From the NCBI GenBank assembly GCA_949775045.1, contig OX459108.1, forward strand, positions 4,456,461-4,520,460: DNA of 64,000 nt. The letters run 5' to 3'. Positions 11,609 to 24,269 of the stretch are shown here, piece by piece (within the stretch, counting starts at the first letter, position 1; the number at the start of each line of letters is the position of its first letter). The notes beneath the pieces are model-generated. The model was not told the DNA's origin. It saw only the letters and a list, made by a program, of their open reading frames with translations, and searched no databases. Origin of the DNA: Metridium senile. Taxonomy: Eukaryota; Cnidaria; Anthozoa; Actiniaria; Metridiidae. Position numbers and translations under genes: made by a program.

Positions 11609-14510
11609 CTATTAGGAATATATTAAATTAATTTAAAATACAATTATGAATATAAAAATGACCTAATAAAATGCTAATTTGAATAAATGTGTTTTAAGGC
11701 GACTGGCTACATTTGGAAATAATGTTAAACTTTTCTTTAAACTACGATTTTTTAATGTGAAATTTAATTCTGATTCCAAAAATGAATAGAAAAATGGGGT
11801 GTCCCGAGCTCATGTCCGAGATAATCAGCATTTAATGAACGCCTACGCGCGAGATTTTGAAGAAAAATCTGCGAAAACTGAAGCGATATGAAAAAAATCA
11901 CAACTCATATGAAAATTTTTTTTTTTTCATACTATATCAAGCACAAATGCCGGTAATGCATCATTCTACAATACAACATGGATGGTTTCGAATAAAAGAC
12001 AAAGAAATACCTTGATAGGACATATTTCGTTCTTTCAGTGCTTTCAAAACTCGCATGAAGTCGGACAAAAAATACTACGAAAATCGATTTTTTTGTATGT
12101 TATAAAAATTAACTTTTTAAAAAAAATTGATATAACGTAGATTTTATTAAGTTCTTTCAACTAAGCATAACAAAAGTACAGAGTCCCGCGCAAAATTCGA
12201 GGGTTTTGCCCTGTTGAAGCTCAAAACGTGTATGGTTCCTAAATAAAAAATTGTATTTTATTCAGCGGTTTTTGTGCACGCGCACATCGTGAGCTCGAAT
12301 CGAACGTTCAAAAGCATTTGCACAGGGAAAGCCTCGATTTGTTTTCAAGATATTTACAAATCCAAAGAAAAGCACGAACAGATGTTATCGCTTAACAATG
12401 GATATAACACTTTTGAGCTTACTCCGGATCGAGATTATATCCCTGTGCAAATGCGCCTTTTGTCAAATAGTGCAGCGGTGATAGATAACATGAAACTGGT
12501 TTATTAACCCATTTCTCTTTATTTATTTTTTATTTTATTTAATCAAGTTTCGAAAACATTACATTCGTCTAATTATCTAATTACAATCGTCTAATTATAA
12601 GAATCTAATGGTCCGAGGTAGACCTAAAACAGTGCCTTTATTTTAAAGCGAAAACTCCGAGGGAAATAGCCCTTTTATACGTGACCCGGCTATCCTTATT
12701 CTCCGCTCTCAATTAAACCTTTCTCCTGTTATTCTATGTATCTCTTCCTGGTCCACTTGATCGCCAACACCAATAGCCACCATTAAGATTTTCGATTGAC
12801 TAGAAATATATCCAATACATCACTAGTAAAACAGACTTTCTTTCACTCCTTTCCCCACGCGAAAATATCTTCTGATCAACAACCCGAAAATTTTCATACG
12901 GATGACGTAACGCTACAAAGATCTGGGTAGCGTATGTGATTGGCTGTATATTAACATGAATAAATTAGCATACGAACTGTGTATGGACATGAAGAAGCTT
13001 TAGAGAAGAGGAGGGAAAGAAAGTATGTTTTATCAGGCTGTTCATCAGTACGTTGATATTAAGTAAAAATCCCTGGCTTACGTAAGAAAATTACAACCTC
13101 GATTCTGATTGGACGAGAACATACGTCAAATTCTCCATTAAGTGCGGAGATTCATCTTCTAGTGTTCTTATTCGATATCTCACGAGTGAGCGCATGCAGC
13201 GAAAGAAGATGTTTCAAAATTTACAAAAAGTGACAATGCAATTAAGTTTTAAAAATCCCTAAACATTATAATCTTAGATAAAAATCAAGACTACCTATGC
13301 ACTTGATAATACGACTTTAAAGCCACATTAGCCAGCGAAAACGTTAGCCAAAGCAGGCTACAAATAGGATTTTTATGTATCTTCCTGCATTGTCATTTAT
13401 AATAATTATAATATGTATTAACTGCATTTATACCGGAAGGACTGGTTAATGGGAGGGGTGTCATTAAGCTGACCCCCCTCTAGATACTTTTAGAGAGGTC
13501 ACGCGGTTGGCATGTTTACCAAGTCATTCTGCCGGAATTCACCACAAACGAAGGACGATTTTACAGCTAAAGGCGGACTGAGATTTATAAATTATTATAT
13601 ATCATTTATTTATTTTTTGTTGTTGTAAAAAATGAAAAGAAAACGAAATATTAAATTGTCTAAATTGAAAAAATGTTGTTTTTTTTAAACTATTTTAAAG
13701 GGAAAAAAGAAAATAATAAAAATGTACATACTCCGTGACTTGAACCCAGGACCGTAGAATTCAATTGATATGCTAATATTATGCAAAATCAAAATAAGGA
13801 CCATACATCCAGACTTACAAATCGCTGAATCGTCGTATGGATTTACATTAAGGCAGGAGATTTTGGGTCCCCCACCATGCTATCATTGCTGGCCTGACAG
13901 ATAGTTTTGCAGTCAAAGAGGGAGGAAACGCTCGGATCCTAGGCCATGAATGAACGCACCTTACCGCTCCGCCATCGTGTCTACCGATTGTTTTAGGGTT
14001 CACAATAACCTAGTGTATCGCGTGAATGGACTGTATATTGTTATGCAAATTACGTGTTACCGTGGCGCGCGTTGTTAACTCCTGGCTGTCAAACCAAAAG
14101 ATCGATCGACCAGGGTTCGAATCCCCCTCAATGACTTTTTTTTTGTGCATTCTTTTTTATCTAAAATATATATTTTTTCATTCAATTTCTTTTACATCGA
14201 GTCTCAGATAATAATTTATAAAAATTATACAATAATAAATTGCTCTTTTTTTTCCGACTCAGTAATAAAGCGCAAAAGCTCAGTAACCATTTTTCGGTGT
14301 TAAATTGCCATCGTTTATATCAAACACTGACGCAGCCTATATATAATAATAATAATTTTAATACTTATAATGCCCAAAATACATATGTATATGATCTAAT
14401 GCGCAGTACATGATATAAAATAAAGGTTACCACTAAATATAGCTATATAATTACAATTATATATGTACATATTAAATAATGGACTAAAAAGGCTAAAATC
14501 TATAAAATTA
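11609..14510 (+). repeat. Array unit copy 5
   Basis: Same content as copy 1. Has the GAAAATTTT variant near 11911-11925, where copies 1-4 and 7 read GAAAATATT; shared with copy 6. Confidence 0.95.
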
Positions 14511-17412
14511 CTATTAGGAATATATTAAATTAATTTAAAATACAATTATGAATATAAAAATGACCTAATAAAATGCTAATTTGAATAAATGTGTTTTAAG
14601 GCGACTGGCTACATTTGGAAATAATGTTAAACTTTTCTTTAAACTACGATTTTTTAATGTGAAATTTAATTCTGATTCCAAAAATGAATAGAAAAATGGG
14701 GTGTCCCGAGCTCATGTCCGAGATAATCAGCATTTAATGAACGCCTACGCGCGAGATTTTGAAGAAAAATCTGCGAAAACTGAAGCGATATGAAAAAAAT
14801 CACAACTCATATGAAAATTTTTTTTTTTTCATACTATATCAAGCACAAATGCCGGTAATGCATCATTCTACAATACAACATGGATGGTTTCGAATAAAAG
14901 ACAAAGAAATACCTTGATAGGACATATTTCGTTCTTTCAGTGCTTTCAAAACTCGCATGAAGTCGGACAAAAAATACTACGAAAATCGATTTTTTTGTAT
15001 GTTATAAAAATTAACTTTTTAAAAAAAATTGATATAACGTAGATTTTATTAAGTTCTTTCAACTAAGCATAACAAAAGTACAGAGTCCCGCGCAAAATTC
15101 GAGGGTTTTGCCCTGTTGAAGCTCAAAACGTGTATGGTTCCTAAATAAAAAATTGTATTTTATTCAGCGGTTTTTGTGCACGCGCACATCGTGAGCTCGA
15201 ATCGAACGTTCAAAAGCATTTGCACAGGGAAAGCCTCGATTTGTTTTCAAGATATTTACAAATCCAAAGAAAAGCACGAACAGATGTTATCGCTTAACAA
15301 TGGATATAACACTTTTGAGCTTACTCCGGATCGAGATTATATCCCTGTGCAAATGCGCCTTTTGTCAAATAGTGCAGCGGTGATAGATAACATGAAACTG
15401 GTTTATTAACCCATTTCTCTTTATTTATTTTTTATTTTATTTAATCAAGTTTCGAAAACATTACATTCGTCTAATTATCTAATTACAATCGTCTAATTAT
15501 AAGAATCTAATGGTCCGAGGTAGACCTAAAACAGTGCCTTTATTTTAAAGCGAAAACTCCGAGGGAAATAGCCCTTTTATACGTGACCCGGCTATCCTTA
15601 TTCTCCGCTCTCAATTAAACCTTTCTCCTGTTATTCTATGTATCTCTTCCTGGTCCACTTGATCGCCAACACCAATAGCCACCATTAAGATTTTCGATTG
15701 ACTAGAAATATATCCAATACATCACTAGTAAAACAGACTTTCTTTCACTCCTTTCCCCACGCGAAAATATCTTCTGATCAACAACCCGAAAATTTTCATA
15801 CGGATGACGTAACGCTACAAAGATCTGGGTAGCGTATGTGATTGGCTGTATATTAACATGAATAAATTAGCATACGAACTGTGTATGGACATGAAGAAGC
15901 TTTAGAGAAGAGGAGGGAAAGAAAGTATGTTTTATCAGGCTGTTCATCAGTACGTTGATATTAAGTAAAAATCCCTGGCTTACGTAAGAAAATTACAACC
16001 TCGATTCTGATTGGACGAGAACATACGTCAAATTCTCCATTAAGTGCGGAGATTCATCTTCTAGTGTTCTTATTCGATATCTCACGAGTGAGCGCATGCA
16101 GCGAAAGAAGATGTTTCAAAATTTACAAAAAGTGACAATGCAATTAAGTTTTAAAAATCCCTAAACATTATAATCTTAGATAAAAATCAAGACTACCTAT
16201 GCACTTGATAATACGACTTTAAAGCCACATTAGCCAGCGAAAACGTTAGCCAAAGCAGGCTACAAATAGGATTTTTATGTATCTTCCTGCATTGTCATTT
16301 ATAATAATTATAATATGTATTAACTGCATTTATACCGGAAGGACTGGTTAATGGGAGGGGTGTCATTAAGCTGACCCCCCTCTAGATACTTTTAGAGAGG
16401 TCACGCGGTTGGCATGTTTACCAAGTCATTCTGCCGGAATTCACCACAAACGAAGGACGATTTTACAGCTAAAGGCGGACTGAGATTTATAAATTATTAT
16501 ATATCATTTATTTATTTTTTGTTGTTGTAAAAAATGAAAAGAAAACGAAATATTAAATTGTCTAAATTGAAAAAATGTTGTTTTTTTTAAACTATTTTAA
16601 AGGGAAAAAAGAAAATAATAAAAATGTACATACTCCGTGACTTGAACCCAGGACCGTAGAATTCAATTGATATGCTAATATTATGCAAAATCAAAATAAG
16701 GACCATACATCCAGACTTACAAATCGCTGAATCGTCGTATGGATTTACATTAAGGCAGGAGATTTTGGGTCCCCCACCATGCTATCATTGCTGGCCTGAC
16801 AGATAGTTTTGCAGTCAAAGAGGGAGGAAACGCTCGGATCCTAGGCCATGAATGAACGCACCTTACCGCTCCGCCATCGTGTCTACCGATTGTTTTAGGG
16901 TTCACAATAACCTAGTGTATCGCGTGAATGGACTGTATATTGTTATGCAAATTACGTGTTACCGTGGCGCGCGTTGTTAACTCCTGGCTGTCAAACCAAA
17001 AGATCGATCGACCAGGGTTCGAATCCCCCTCAATGACTTTTTTTTTGTGCATTCTTTTTTATCTAAAATATATATTTTTTCATTCAATTTCTTTTACATC
17101 GAGTCTCAGATAATAATTTATAAAAATTATACAATAATAAATTGCTCTTTTTTTTCCGACTCAGTAATAAAGCGCAAAAGCTCAGTAACCATTTTTCGGT
17201 GTTAAATTGCCATCGTTTATATCAAACACTGACGCAGCCTATATATAATAATAATAATTTTAATACTTATAATGCCCAAAATACATATGTATATGATCTA
17301 ATGCGCAGTACATGATATAAAATAAAGGTTACCACTAAATATAGCTATATAATTACAATTATATATGTACATATTAAATAATGGACTAAAAAGGCTAAAA
17401 TCTATAAAATTA
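14511..17412 (+). repeat. Array unit copy 6
   Basis: Same content as copy 1. Shares the GAAAATTTT variant near 14815 with copy 5, pointing to a second adjacent pair formed by local duplication. Confidence 0.95.
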
Positions 17413-18119
17413 CTATTAGGAATATATTAAATTAATTTAAAATACAATTATGAATATAAAAATGACCTAATAAAATGCTAATTTGAATAAATGTGTTTTA
17501 AGGCGACTGGCTACATTTGGAAATAATGTTAAACTTTTCTTTAAACTACGATTTTTTAATGTGAAATTTAATTCTGATTCCAAAAATGAATAGAAAAATG
17601 GGGTGTCCCGAGCTCATGTCCGAGATAATCAGCATTTAATGAACGCCTACGCGCGAGATTTTGAAGAAAAATCTGCGAAAACTGAAGCGATATGAAAAAA
17701 ATCACAACTCATATGAAAATATTTTTTTTTTCATACTATATCAAGCACAAATGCCGGTAATGCATCATTCTACAATACAACATGGATGGTTTCGAATAAA
17801 AGACAAAGAAATACCTTGATAGGACATATTTCGTTCTTTCAGTGCTTTCAAAACTCGCATGAAGTCGGACAAAAAATACTACGAAAATCGATTTTTTTGT
17901 ATGTTATAAAAATTAACTTTTTAAAAAAAATTGATATAACGTAGATTTTATTAGGTTCTTTCAACTAAGCATAACAAAAGTACAGAGTCCCGCGCAAAAT
18001 TCGAGGGTTTTGCCCTGTTGAAGCTCAAAACGTGTATGGTTCCTAAATAAAAAATTGTATTTTATTCAGCGGTTTTTGTGCACGCGCACATCGTGGGCTT
18101 GAATCGAACGTTCAAAAGC
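17413..18119 (+). repeat. Array unit copy 7, partial, array right border
   Basis: Covers unit positions 1-707 and stops exactly at the unit's internal fusion point. It has private substitutions (for example TTAGG at about 17952 and GGGCTTG near 18096) not seen in copies 1-6. Past the shared CAAAAGC it continues into the true right end of TIR element A instead of MITE B, so this is a genuine border copy. Confidence 0.92.
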
Positions 18120-18140
18120 GTTCAAAAGTAGCCAGTCACC
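17502..18140 (+). mobile_element. Complete TTAA-flanked TIR element A (639 bp)
   Basis: Left end GGCGACTGGCTAC and right end GTAGCCAGTCACC are inverted repeats of about 13-15 bp. TTAA lies immediately outside both (17,498-17,501 and 18,141-18,144), consistent with a TTAA target-site duplication. This is the only complete copy in the window. It is non-coding. Related diverged ends occur at 20,690-20,808 and, inverted, at 39,307-39,924. Confidence 0.75.
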
Positions 18141-18144
18141 TTAA

Positions 18145-18560
18145 GTAAAACTTTAAATGTATTAAAATTTTTCTCAGTTCGAATATGTGTAGGGAGGCTG
18201 TTTCATTGTTGTGGTGCTGCAGATGAAAAGGCTCGATCGCCTAATGTCTCCTTAATTAGTTATTATTTTTGGTAATTTTAGAAAAAGTCCATCATTTGAC
18301 CTTAATCAACGTCCACTCTCTTTCAAAGAAATTAAGTCACATAGTGCCCATTAAGCACTTTAAAAGTAATAACAATAACAATAACAAATATACTATAGTC
18401 AACACAATAAAATTTGTAATACAAGTTACTCAACACGTTTAAACCTATAAGAAATCAAACTACGTGATCCTGATGAATGCTGCGCGCCGTGAGTACTACA
18501 CCATTTATATCACAGAGGAAAATCCCCCGAAAACTTTTTCCCAAGGCTTTCCAGTGATTA
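18145..18560. other. No gene seen between array and element remnants
   Basis: AT-rich sequence after the array border. It holds a short (AACAAT)-like run near 18,370 and no recognisable coding exon or RNA gene. Confidence 0.6.
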
Positions 18561-18572
18561 GCTGTATTTAAA

Positions 18573-18990
18573 AATGACGCAAGAGCTCAAAATGATGCAA
18601 TTTAGGAATTAATCGCACTCCTCTCAACCAATCAGATTACAGGATTGACTAGTCATTACAAAATGGATAAGATTAAATAGAAAATATTAAATTGGCGCGC
18701 GGAGACGTATCAGAAATACCGTATGCAATCTTGAAAACAATTCCATTACCATATATGATATTGTAGGTGAAAAGTAACAAAAGACTTTGAATAGCGCGCG
18801 AGATTGTTTTTTTTTTAACAGGTTGAACAGAAAAATAGGCATATCTTTGATACGATATGGAATTTATCTTCGAGTGTTTAATTCTGATATCGAATTTGAA
18901 CACACGAAGACAAATTCCATATATATCATATATATCCATTTGCAAGTGTCCATGTATTATTCTGTTAATAATATACATAAAAAAATTACT
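18573..18990. mobile_element. Remnant of element D right end plus foldback element C
   Basis: 18,573-18,670 matches the right end of element D (37,000-37,107), sharing CCAATCAGATT and the AAAATGGATA motif. About 18,838-18,985 is a foldback: ATATGGAATTTATCTTCGAG pairs with its near complement 18,907-18,930. The same foldback recurs split in two at 35,746-35,788 and 37,108-37,180. The reading frames across it on both strands are palindrome artefacts. Confidence 0.6.
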
Positions 18991-18999
18991 CGATTCTGA

Positions 19000-19530
19000 T
19001 TGGCTGATGAACAGTGCATTTTAGAGGTAATTCAGTGCAAAAACAAGGTAATACAGTGCAAATTATATTCTGTACAGTGCAAATTACAAAAAAATAAATC
19101 GATAATGATAGGCTTTATTCTTAAATCATTTTAGTCACTAATGCTTGACAGTAATTAAAAAAAAACACTTTAAGTGGCAATTCTTTCAAAAATCGTCGAA
19201 AATTTGTAAGAAAAATACAAAAAACTGACCAAGTTTTGAGTGGAAAGTTTTGAATTTTCCGCTTGAGCTCGAGCGCGCGCTTGCATGCTTACGACATCAA
19301 CACGTCTTTTTTGGCGCGCGCTCAGCTAGCCGAAAACTGACCAAACGACCTACGGTCTCGTGCAATTTGTACTCTTTGAAAAACACACTCGTGCGAATTA
19401 ATCCCAAATTGAACCTATACTAATTATAAAGTTATATTTTCACATGTAAAATTATCGTATTTTTACATGTGTTCAAATACGACATTTCTCGACTCAGTGG
19501 CAGAAATCCCAGTAAACCACTTTTATTTAC
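19000..19530. other. Non-coding stretch
   Basis: Contains three short direct repeats of ACAGTGCAAATTA type (19,035-19,085) and a GC-richer patch with GCGCGC motifs at 19,265-19,320. No exon recognised. Confidence 0.5.
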
Positions 19531-19532
19531 AC

Positions 19533-19640
19533 CTAATTGCAAGAACGTTGTCCTGACTTTTGTAATTTAGTGGGAAAGGAATTCATTAAATACAAAAGAA
19601 GAAATATTTTTGAGAATTTCTTCCCGCTTCGCACGATATT
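19533..19640. mobile_element. Partial foldback family G
   Basis: GCAAGAACGTTGTCCTGACT followed by TTTGTAATTTAGTGG matches the arms of the complete foldback at 52,898-53,071 and the copy at 60,111-60,255. Only one arm is well preserved. Confidence 0.55.
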
Positions 19641-19659
19641 TTTTTAGGTTTTTGTTGTT

Positions 19660-20808
19660 GTTGTTGTTGTTGTGTACGAAATATTTTTCAAATTTAGCTT
19701 CAAAATCTCGCGCGTAGGCATCAATAAAGGTAGTTCCGGATACATTCTTCAATGAATTTTTTTATAAATCCTGTCATTTATAGATCATTGTTAGGCAAGT
19801 CAAAAAAAGTGAAAAACTATTGGGGTCACCGTATTGGTTATAGAGTTATAAGATATAGTAAAAGTAGGTATTTGCAATAATTTGCGGTGATTTGCTCAAA
19901 AGTACCTATTCAAAGCAGCCAAGAGAATGCGAACGTATTCTGCTAGGAAAAGCATAATATTATATCAAACGATAGATCTAAGGGTTATCTAACATTTCCT
20001 GTCATAAAAATCATTGAATCATTTCCAAATATGGGTTTAAGTAAACCATAGAAGCACAATTCTACGCCAATCACGCACCCTACATGTATATAGAGTTGTA
20101 GCATTTGGAAAATTTCAGAAAATCCAATCAATGAATTTTTTTTTTTATTCTAAATCGTAAGAATAGTAAATGCAGTCTTGAAGAAAAAGAAAAAAATTGG
20201 GGGTCACGGTACTAATAGGCGAGTTACAAGCGACCGAATCCATTTTTTTTGTCAAAAAAAAAAACCACGGTAACGGTCGCGCGGGACTGGGTTCTAGTAT
20301 TTTAAACATCTTGAAACTTGTCAAATTTGCCTTCCTTGTCATCTCCAGAAACCCTAAAACCTATTTTGTATTAGTTTTACGACTAAAGACGTCAAAATTA
20401 TATTTTATCTATTCGTTTTTACAAAGTTGTAAATTTGTTGTTTTGAGACAAAACAGCGAATATGTCAGGTAGTGAGAATCTGAGCATGTTTCGAAAAATG
20501 TCCCATTTTACCTCCAAAGTTGCATGAAATTACATAATACTTTCTTAAGTTATAGATAAGGATTCATATTAAAATATTATTTAGATAAATTTTCAAAAAA
20601 ACGCAAATAAATGATGAAAAACGCGATGTGCGAAATGGATGCGCAGTAGCAAGAGTCCAGACTTACCTTAAATGCAGATTATCTCGAAAACAAGCTCGTG
20701 ACACCCCTTCTTTTCATATTTATAATCGGCATTAAATTTCACACTACAAAAATGTAGTTTAAAGAAAGGTTTAACATTATTTCCAAAAGTAGCCAGTCAC
20801 CTTAACAA
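19660..20808 (-). mobile_element. Diverged longer relative of element A
   Basis: Read on the minus strand from 20,804, the first about 115 bp match the left end of element A (GGTGACTGGCTAC, flanked by TTAA at 20,805-20,808). A second block at 19,735-19,660 matches the next stretch of element A (CTACGCGCGAGATTTTGAAG). The intervening about 950 bp is absent from the array version, so this copy is either longer or interrupted. No transposase frame is recognisable. Confidence 0.5.
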
Positions 20809-20809
20809 A

Positions 20810-22290
20810 CCTTTTCAAAAAAGTAGCTATGGATTCGAAAACACTATTCTTGTACGGACATTTTGATGTGTAATATTGCGTGAAAAAAAGCCACACGTAC
20901 TTTGCTTGCAAAATTTCTGATTGTTATCGCTGTATTCTCTTGGTCCTTCCTTATAAGACTCTCATTCAAAATTGAACGGACAGTAGAGCCTCGAGAACTC
21001 TTTAAATGATAGTATTATTTTGTCGCCGGTTATAAGTCGTTGGAGTATAAATATAATCATATTATGCTGTAAAAGGCTTCTCTGGATGTTTAATTGTTTT
21101 TAAAAGCGGGTTATAGCATTATTTGATAAGCAAAATCAACCAAGATAAACCTGGCTAATCTTCATGTCTCATGGTTTGGGTAGGTTTAGGAGAATACATA
21201 TGTAAAAGTGTTTTTTTTTTTATCTTGATTTTTTACTAAATTTATACGCATTCAAAATGCGAACACTTTCTTTTTTTATATTGTACAGCTAGTCGTATAT
21301 GCCCAATAATATTTTCGCTTGGTAACACTAAACGGAACAAAAGTTAACATTCTTCTTAAAAAAAAGAATTTTCATTTTCGCACTCCGTGTACCCGCTATG
21401 TACAAGAATAATTTTACTTTAGAGATTCGTATTTTATTTATTATTAAAAGGAAATATCGCCTAAAATCTCGAAGAATTAATGAAATTACCACTACGCACG
21501 CGTGGTATCATAGTTAATGGTGGTATTAAGTAGCTTTCATCAAATACTAAACGCGTGGCCAGTTTTTCATTAATTCTTCTAGAACGATGGTTTTTCCTAT
21601 ATACTAAGTCAATTGAATATCATAAGAATTCGGTTAATGGTGTCACTTACTCCCAATAATACAGATAAGTGATTGCCAATTGGTTAAAATGACCTTGGTT
21701 TATTTGGTGCATTAGTTGTATTAGTTATTGCATTCATTTGCAATAAACCTAATTCTAGATGCGTTTTTTTCCGTTCCTGTATTCAAATATTCTTCATTTT
21801 CTAGTTCCGGATTTTAAACGTTTCCGGGTTTTAAAAATTCCCTGTTTTCGTGAGCCGTGTTTTCCAGATCCCTAGAAAAATGTTATCTTAAATAATCAAA
21901 GGGAAACAAATATACACAAACCAGCAACTCCAAAGCAACAAGAAACACGCAAAGACAAACAGAAAAAACAAACAGAGAATAATAATAATATATAGTATAA
22001 CTATAAACAGAAAATAATAATTCAATTCAAGCATTTTTAATTGAATTTCAAATTATCTTTAATTAAAATTTTTACTATGCCTTTTAGATTAAGAGCGTTC
22101 AATTTATAATTGTTCAGCTCAATTTATTTTATTTCTCAAGAAATTGACATGTTTGACGAATTCTTAAACCTTGCCAATTCTAAATTTGTTGTTCATTAAT
22201 TTGTTTGTTATTTTATATTATTATTGTTATTGCTCGCTCTGTTTAAAAAAAAGTTAATCCTTTTTAATCAGTTCAGCTTTTATAAACAAG
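20810..22290. other. Non-coding stretch with a small foldback
   Basis: No exon recognised. A foldback of about 110 bp (GAAGAATTAATGAAA at 21,471 with its complement ending 21,580) is the only structure seen. AT-rich, with several A and T runs. Confidence 0.5.
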
Positions 22291-22299
22291 TAATTATTA

Positions 22300-22925
22300 T
22301 AAAACAATTTGTTATAGGAACCTAACGAAACTTTTCAAGTTTATTATAAAGACTAATATTGGCATTGATCAGAATTACTAGGACGAGGTGTTATTGCACA
22401 TAATATTTGACTGTAACGATGGATCTGTTGAGTCAATTTCTCATTATCTCTTACATTTCTCTGGATATGCCGCTCAACGTCAAACTTTGTTATCACTTTC
22501 CGCACAGCTTTTCAAAAAGTGTGTTTCTGATAGTAACACAATAAATTTATTTTTGAATGGTTCTCCATATCTAACACTGAAACAAAACCAAAAATTGTTT
22601 TTATATGTCGAAAAATATATAATGGATACCAAAAGATTTTTTATAGAGCAAGTTACTCTCAAATTATATTATATTATATTGTAATACGTATTTTTTCAGT
22701 ATATTTTTTCTTTATTTTCTTTTCATATATTTATCTTTTGTACAATATCTTTTCTTGTACAATATCTTTTCAATAATTTTATGTCAATATTTGTATTTTT
22801 GTATTTGTACTTTTTTCTATTCCTTAACTCCATAAATATTGTAAATCAGTATTGTGTGATCTCCCACGATGAGCAAACTCAGAGTAAAATATATGTCATG
22901 TTAATAAAAAAACAAAAAAAAAACA
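22300..22925 (+). pseudogene. LINE retrotransposon 3' end (degenerate)
   Basis: An open stretch at 22,388-22,684 encodes a peptide resembling the C-terminal tail of CR1/L2-type reverse transcriptase ORF2: a Cys-His-like pattern around SHYLLHFSGYAAQRQ, then a conserved pattern ending YIMDTKRF. It is followed by an AT-rich 3' UTR containing GATCTCCCACGATGAGCAAA and an A-rich tail at 22,903-22,925. The upstream reverse transcriptase is absent, so this is a 5'-truncated dead copy. The family assignment comes from recall of typical ORF2 tails, not a search. Confidence 0.6.
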
Positions 22926-22929
22926 AGCT

Positions 22930-23520
22930 AGCAGCGGTCGTAAACCTCTGATAAACAACGTTAACGTCATTGTGAATCAATTGGTTTTCCTTTCTCGTAA
23001 GATATTGATAGAAGGTGCATTATTAATAATTTATTGGGGCTTATTTAAAATCATCAGCAAGCTCTCATTATAATGAAATTAAAAATTAAAAAAACAACAT
23101 TATGAGTAAGATACACCATCTGTAACTTGGTGGACCTCGAGGAATTCATGTGAGCTCTTTTGAATTGAGATTTTCAGAAGTATTATCAACTTCTGTTATT
23201 GATGCAAATATTAAAAAGTGGAAAGATGGAAGATCGAAATAAAAAAATAAAAAATAAAAAATAAAAAAATAAGTAAAGATATAAAGAAAAGCCAGGAAAC
23301 ATGTCAGGAACAGAAGAAAACTACATCTAACCAAGGTGCTGTTTTTTTCTTATTATCGTGTATAATGGAAATTATATTAAAACAGACATATATTAAATCA
23401 ACTCAAACAAAACTTAAAGACAATAAGGAAGTAAAGATATGAAGAAGAGACAGTAAACAAGGTCAGGAACAGAAGAAAAACAAGATCTAAACAAGGTGAT
23501 TTTAATGACTAAATATCCAC
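22930..23520. other. Non-coding AT-rich stretch with short duplication
   Basis: 23,268-23,338 and 23,425-23,500 share the order AGTAAAGATAT, AGGAACAGAAGAAAA and TCTAA..AAGGTG: a diverged direct repeat. An (AAAAAT)n run lies at 23,240-23,270. No exon seen. Confidence 0.5.
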
Positions 23521-23870
23521 ACAATAGGTGACAACCACCAGTCCCTATTCGGGCTTTTCCGCGTGGTTAGAGTTCACTGACACTCACTACAGCTTCATTC
23601 AATATTTACAACATTCCGCCACTCACATGTATATTCTTGTGGAGGGAGGAAAACTATAGAATCGTTGCAAGGGAGAAAATTAAACAACACATCAAAACAT
23701 ACTCTACTCACATATGATCCTAGGAAAAACCATATTGTGGTAAGTGAGAGAACAACACATCAAACAAACCAGAACTCAAGCCACTTGTTATCCATGCACG
23801 AGCCTTGACAAGTACCTAGACCTAAGCTGTTAGAGGCGAGTCGTAAGTTACCAAGCCATGTAACCATGTT
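23520..23870 (-). mobile_element. tRNA-derived SINE-like element, minus strand
   Basis: On the minus strand 23,775-23,700 reads GTTTGTTTGATGTGTTGTTC and continues with a stretch also present in the SINE at 27,120-27,330. The tRNA-like head is poorly preserved (GAGTTCTGG in place of the B box), so this is an older copy. Confidence 0.45.
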
Positions 23871-23913
23871 ATTACGTGTACTGTGTTTTTTGATATTTGC
23901 ACAAAGCTGTGAC

Positions 23914-24132
23914 AGTAGACCTTTTCACAGTTCTCTTCCACAACCTCAGCCTCGATAGCGTGTATATATTCTTTACAATTTCACAACAGCTCTCGGTAAT
24001 TTAAGAAATGTACACATTCTCAAACAATTCAAATACTTCAAAATTTCCACGGGCTGTAGTCAAATTATAAACAATATATTACACGCTATCGAGGCTGAGG
24101 TTGTTCGATGAGAACTGTGAAAAGGTCCGCTA
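23914..24132. mobile_element. Foldback MITE family E, complete copy
   Basis: Left arm TAGACCTTTTCACAGTTCTC with CCTCAGCCTCGATAGCGTGT; the right arm is its reverse complement ending at 24,132. Arms are about 65 bp. Further copies at 54,749-54,900 (right arm lost) and 60,446-60,670. No coding capacity. Confidence 0.75.
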
Positions 24133-24269
24133 TTGTAACAATTTACTTATATGTCAGTCGAATGTAGTTTGCTGTAAAAAAAACTGAATAGAGCCAGGAA
24201 CAGTAAATAAATTATTAGATTAAAGATAGGTAATATATTGAAATTTGCAACACTGTCAAAAAATTTTGA

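Larger units (their letters stand above)
1..18119 (+). repeat. Tandem array of a 2,902-bp unit (6.24 copies)
   Basis: The sequence repeats head to tail with a constant period of 2,902 bp: landmarks at 666, 3568, 6470, 9372, 12274 and 15176 are exactly equidistant. Copies begin at 1, 2903, 5805, 8707, 11609, 14511 and 17413; the last is cut at 18,119. By eye, copies differ only at a few sites, for example a T-run near unit position 310 (copies 5 and 6 differ) and TTATTTATT versus a T-run near unit position 915 (copies 2 and 3 differ). The left edge is outside the window. No rRNA, snRNA or histone sequence was recognised in the unit. It holds tRNA-like sequences and pieces of two TIR elements, described separately. 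The near-identity implies recent amplification or strong homogenisation, or an assembly effect. Confidence 0.97.

Noticed and set aside
1..18119. rDNA, histone, snRNA or spliced-leader gene array
   Set aside because: None of the conserved sequences of 5S/18S/28S rRNA, U1/U2/U6 or histones was seen in the unit on either strand.
18673..18999. Overlapping frames on both strands
   Set aside because: They mirror each other because they cross foldback C; no protein features.
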